Shown here: in pieces, positions 60,801 through 64,000 of the stretch
How the letters are laid out: each line of letters begins with the position of its first letter
How positions within the stretch are numbered: position 1 is the first letter of the stretch
Translations under genes and position numbers: made by a program
Origin: Inia geoffrensis
Taxonomy: Eukaryota; Chordata; Mammalia; Artiodactyla; Iniidae
Direction: 5' to 3'
DNA length: 64,000 nt
NCBI GenBank assembly: GCA_036417435.1
Contig: CM070910.1
Coordinates: forward strand, 71,904,784 to 71,968,783
Notes under the pieces: generated by a model
What the model was told of the DNA's origin: nothing
Database searches by the model: none
The model's input: only the letters and a program-made list of their open reading frames with translations

Positions 60801-61695
60801 AAACTTTTAGAGGAAAACATAGGCAGAACACTCCATGACATAAATCACAGCAAGATCCTTTTTGACCCACCTCCTAGAGCAATGGAAATAAAAACAAAAA
60901 TAAACAAATGGGACCTAATGAAACTTCAAAGCTTTTGCACAGCAAAGGAAACCATAAACAAGACCAAAAGACAACCCTAGAATGGGAGAAAATATTTGCA
61001 AATGAAGCAACTGACAAAGGATTAATCTCCAAAATTTACAAGCAGCTTATGCAGCTCAATAACAAAAAAACAACCCAATCCAAAAATGGGCAGAAGACCT
61101 AAATAGACATTTCTCCAAAGAAGATATGCAGACTGCCAACAAACACATGAAAGAACGCTCAACATCATTAATCATTAGAGAAATGCAAATCAAAACTACA
61201 ATGAGATATCATCTCACACCAGTTAGAATGGCCATCATCAAAAAATCTAGAAACAATAAATGCTGGAGAGGGTGTGGACAAAAGGGAACCCTCTTGCACT
61301 GCTGGTGGGAATGTGAATTGGTTCAGCCACTATGGAGAACAGTATGGAGGTTCCTTAAAAAACTAAAAATAGAACTACCATACGACCCAGCAATCCCACT
61401 ACTGGGCATATACCCTGAGAAAACCAAAATTGAAAAAGAGGCGTGTACCAAAATGTTCATCGCAGCTCTATTTACAATAGCCCGGAGATGGAAACAACCT
61501 AAGTGCCCATCGTCAGATGAATGGATAAAGAAGATGTGGCACATATACACAATGGAATATTACTCAGCGTTAAAAAGAAATGAAATTGAGCTATTTGTAA
61601 TGAGGTGGATAGACCTCGAGTCTGTCATACAGAGTGAAGTAAGTCAGAAAGACAAAGACAAATACCGTATGCTAACACATATATATGGAATTTAA
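57890..61695 (+). pseudogene. L1 ORF2 (endonuclease/reverse transcriptase), full length but broken at four sites
   Basis: ORF2p nicks target DNA and reverse-transcribes L1 RNA. Present: apurinic endonuclease domain (57890-58610) with LQETHF, VGDFN and SDH (58568-58576) motifs; reverse-transcriptase domain with the FADD catalytic motif (59979-59990); Cys-rich C-terminus (CWRGCGQKG... at 61261). Breaks: a frameshift near 58770-58778 (frame ends 58804), an in-frame TAA at 60078-60080 in a rearranged stretch, a frameshift near 60975 leading to TAG at 60978-60980, and another shift near 61065. The catalytic residues survive but no continuous protein can be made. Confidence 0.93.
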
Positions 61696-62055
61696 GAAAA
61701 AAAAAAATGTTATGAAGAACCTAGGGGTAAGACAGGAATAAAGACACAGACCTACTGGAGAACGGACTTGAGGATATGGGGAGGGGGAGGGGTGAGCTAT
61801 GGGAGGGCGAGGGAGGGGCATGGACATATATATACTAACAAACGTAAGGTAGATAGCTAATGGGAAGCAACCGCTTGGCACAGGGATATCAGCTCGGTGC
61901 TTTGTGACTGCCTGGAGGGGTGGGATAGGGAGAGAAGGAAGGAGGGAGACGCAAGAGGGAAGAAATATGTGAACGTCTGTATATATATAACTGATTCACT
62001 TTGTTATAAAGTAGAAACTGACACACCATTGTAGAGCAATTTTAACCCAATAAAG

Positions 62056-62084
<29 letters not shown>
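61696..62084 (+). other. L1 3' UTR
   Basis: Contains a G-rich stretch (61773-61822, several runs of three or more G), then 'actgattcactttgttat' and 'cccaataaagatgtt' before the poly(A) tail. Confidence 0.85.
62049..62054 (+). terminator. L1 polyadenylation signal AATAAA
   Basis: Lies 12 bp before the 27-A tail, the usual L1 arrangement. Confidence 0.85.
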
Positions 62085-62090
<6 letters not shown>

Positions 62091-62097
62091 AGAGCCA

Positions 62098-62489
62098 TCT
62101 TGGAGATAAACAATAGAATAAGCAATTCTAAATCTGTTGGATTCCTTGACAATATGCAGGAAATGAGCTAAGATGTCTTCTGCAGACATCTGTTAATACA
62201 GGGCTTACACCTGCAACGTATAAAACTAGTTTTTTCAGCAGACAAAGGGAACAAAGTCAAGATTCCTGATCTTGAAAGGTTTACTATATGGCAGGAAAGA
62301 TCAGAAAAGTACATCTAGCCAAATATGAATAAATGCAATAAAAGTATTATGAAGAGTGAATGGAGCACAGAAGAAAGAGAAATTCCTTTCACCTGGGATC
62401 TGGAGAGCCTTTTCTGGAAAAGAGATGGCCAAAGAAATGGGTGGAATTTTGGCAGAACAGGATGTAAGGAAGTGAATTTAAGAACTGAT
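62098..62489. other. Intergenic between two L1s, unassigned
   Basis: No gene. A possible antisense L2-like stretch around 62270-62470 is too diverged to assert. Confidence 0.4.
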
Positions 62490-64000
62490 TCTAAAATTCA
62501 TATAAAAATGCAAAGGATCCCAAGTATCCAGAACAACTTTGAATAAGAAAAATGAAGCTGGAGGACTTACACTATCTGATTTTAAGACTTTTTGAAGCTA
62601 CAGTAATCTAGAAGTGTGATATTGGTGTAAAACTGGCAAATAAAATAATGGAATGGAATAGAATGTTCAGAACTAAACCAACACATATACAGACAACTGA
62701 TTTTCAATAACGGTGCAAAGACAAATCAGTGGAGAAAGGATCTCTTCAACAAATAGTGCTGGAAGAATTAGATATCCATATGCAAAAAAAAATGAACTTT
62801 GCTCCATACCTCACAGCATACACAAAAATTAACTCAAAATGGATTATAGATCTAAATAGAAAATCTAAAACGGTAAAACTTCTAGAAAAAAAACACATCA
62901 GATTAAACATTTATGACTTGGGTTTGGCAAATATTTCTTTGCTATAATACCAAAAGTATGATCCATTTAAAAGAGAAATTGATATACTGAACTTTATCAA
63001 AATGAAGACAGTCTTCAAAACTCTTCAAAAACATTGTTAAGCAAATGAAAAGACAAGCCATAGAAACTATTCGCAGATTGTATATCTGATAAAGAATTTA
63101 TATCCAGAATAAAGGACTCCCAAAACTCAATAATAAAGCAAACTCCCCAATATGACAATGAGCCAGACTTGAAAACACACCTCACAAAGATATCCAGATG
63201 GATAATAAGCATATGAAAAGATGCTGGATGCCATTAAAATGCAATCGAAAACCACAATGAGATACTACTACACACATACTAGAATGAATAAAATTAAAAA
63301 GACTGACCTTACATAGCATTGGCAAGGAAGTAGAGCAATAAGAATTCATATACACTGTAAGGAATTTACAGTAATACACTCATTTTAGAAAACTGTTAAG
63401 CAGTTTCTTTAAAAAGGTAAACACCTTACTGAAAAAAAAAAAAAAGGTAAACACCTATCTACCATACAACCCAGACATTCCTCTTCTAGGTGCTTTAGAA
63501 AATAAAAGCATATGTCCATACGAAGAACTGTAACCAAATATTCATTGCAGTTTTATTTATAGTAGCCAAGATTGTAAATAACCCAAATATCCATCAACAA
63601 GTAAATGGATAAACAAATTAGGGTTTATCTAAACACTACTCACAATGAACTACTCAGCAATAACTCAGCACTAAACACTACTCAGCAAAAAATAATAATA
63701 AACTATTAATACACACAACATGGATGAATCTCAAAATAATTATGCTGAATGAAAGAAGTCAGACAAAATAGATACTGCATGAATCCACTCATACAAGTAT
63801 CTTGAAAATGCAAACCAATATATGGTGATAGAAAGCAGATCAATGGTTCCAGGGGAAGAGATGGGGAGGGAGGGATTACAAAAGGGCAGGAGAAAACTTT
63901 TGTGGGTGATGAGTGTGTTCATTGTCTTGACTGTGGTGATGGTTTCTTAGAGAAACACTTAGGTCAAATGTATTAAATTGTATACTTTAAAAGTGTTAAA
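62490..64000 (+). mobile_element. Old L1 3' portion (late ORF2 and 3' UTR), runs off window
   Basis: Late ORF2 landmarks in order: 'cagtggagaaaggatctc', 'aaaattaactcaaaatgg', 'atgatccatttaaaagag', 'ccaaatatccatcaacaag', then an old-type 3' UTR ('tcaatggttccaggggaag', 'atggtttcttagagaaac'). Frames are full of stops. Different and older than the L1 ending at 62084. Confidence 0.85.

Larger units (their letters stand above)
54778..62084 (+). mobile_element. Full-length L1 retrotransposon (~7.3 kb), sense
   Basis: Complete structure: 5' UTR (54778-56925), ORF1 (56926-57831), ORF2 (57890-61695), 3' UTR with AATAAA (62049-62054) and a long poly(A) of about 27. Flanked by a 13-bp target-site duplication aaagaaagagcca at 54765-54777 and 62085-62097. 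The pure tail, exact duplication, surviving CpGs in the 5' UTR and open ORF1 suggest a young insertion in the lineage. ORF2 is damaged, so the copy is not autonomous. Confidence 0.96.

Noticed and set aside
63410..63460. Doubled 'aaaaaggtaaacacct' around an A-run
   Set aside because: Short slippage duplication inside a decayed L1 tail. Not evidence of an insertion.
48733..64000. Possible 3' end of MRAP2, the expected convergent neighbour of CEP162 in human
   Set aside because: No minus-strand open frame in this stretch resembles MRAP2. It may lie beyond the right edge.
1..64000. CRISPR arrays, bacterial-type operons, phage or defence systems
   Set aside because: No spaced identical repeats, no dense coding, and clear mammalian exons and retrotransposons throughout.

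Overview
This is mammalian nuclear DNA, and the interspersed repeats point to a cetacean. Nine tRNA-derived SINEs of the CHR-1/CHR-2 type are present, most with visible target-site duplications. They sit beside a cetartiodactyl-type L1 and older mammal-wide L2, MIR, MaLR and Tigger remnants. There is no sign of bacterial or viral gene organisation: coding sequence is scattered in short GT-AG exons.

The only host gene I can support is the 3' part of CEP162 (centrosomal protein 162, KIAA1009/QN1 homologue) on the + strand. Fifteen exons between base 1 and 48578 join with matching phases into 893 uninterrupted codons, about the C-terminal two thirds of a protein that is roughly 1,400 residues long in human. 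Almost all of it is predicted coiled coil. A short 3' UTR with AATAAA at 48706-48711 follows. The promoter and N-terminal exons lie before the window. The start of the first visible exon also cannot be fixed.

Introns 1-13 (118-36040) hold ordinary old repeats: a long antisense L2 split by an L1 3' end (1440-4290), antisense L2 at 15.7-17.4 kb, sense L2 at 19.6-20.1 and 24.1-24.6 kb, several MIRs, one small Tigger-type DNA element with TA flanks, and six CHR SINEs. An unexplained ~250 bp sequence occurs twice in direct orientation on either side of the largest exon (24801-25042 and 27388-27641). The last intron (36176-48368, 12.2 kb) is swollen by L1 in the gene-sense direction. An old L1 is interrupted by a younger, internally deleted L1 that begins with ~67-bp tandem units and appears to carry ~390 bp of extra 3' sequence. 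Three more CHR SINEs are also present.

Downstream of CEP162 (48.7-64 kb) I see no further host gene. This stretch holds MaLR-type LTR pieces, an unexplained inverted repeat with ~264-bp arms (53141-53404 and 53983-54245), and a full-length ~7.3-kb L1 (54778-62084). That L1 has a 13-bp target-site duplication, an open ORF1 and an ORF2 broken at four places. An old L1 tail runs off the right edge.

Repeat family names rest on recognition by eye. Boundaries of old repeats are approximate to tens of bases. CEP162 splice sites are given to the base and were chosen by GT-AG plus phase continuity.
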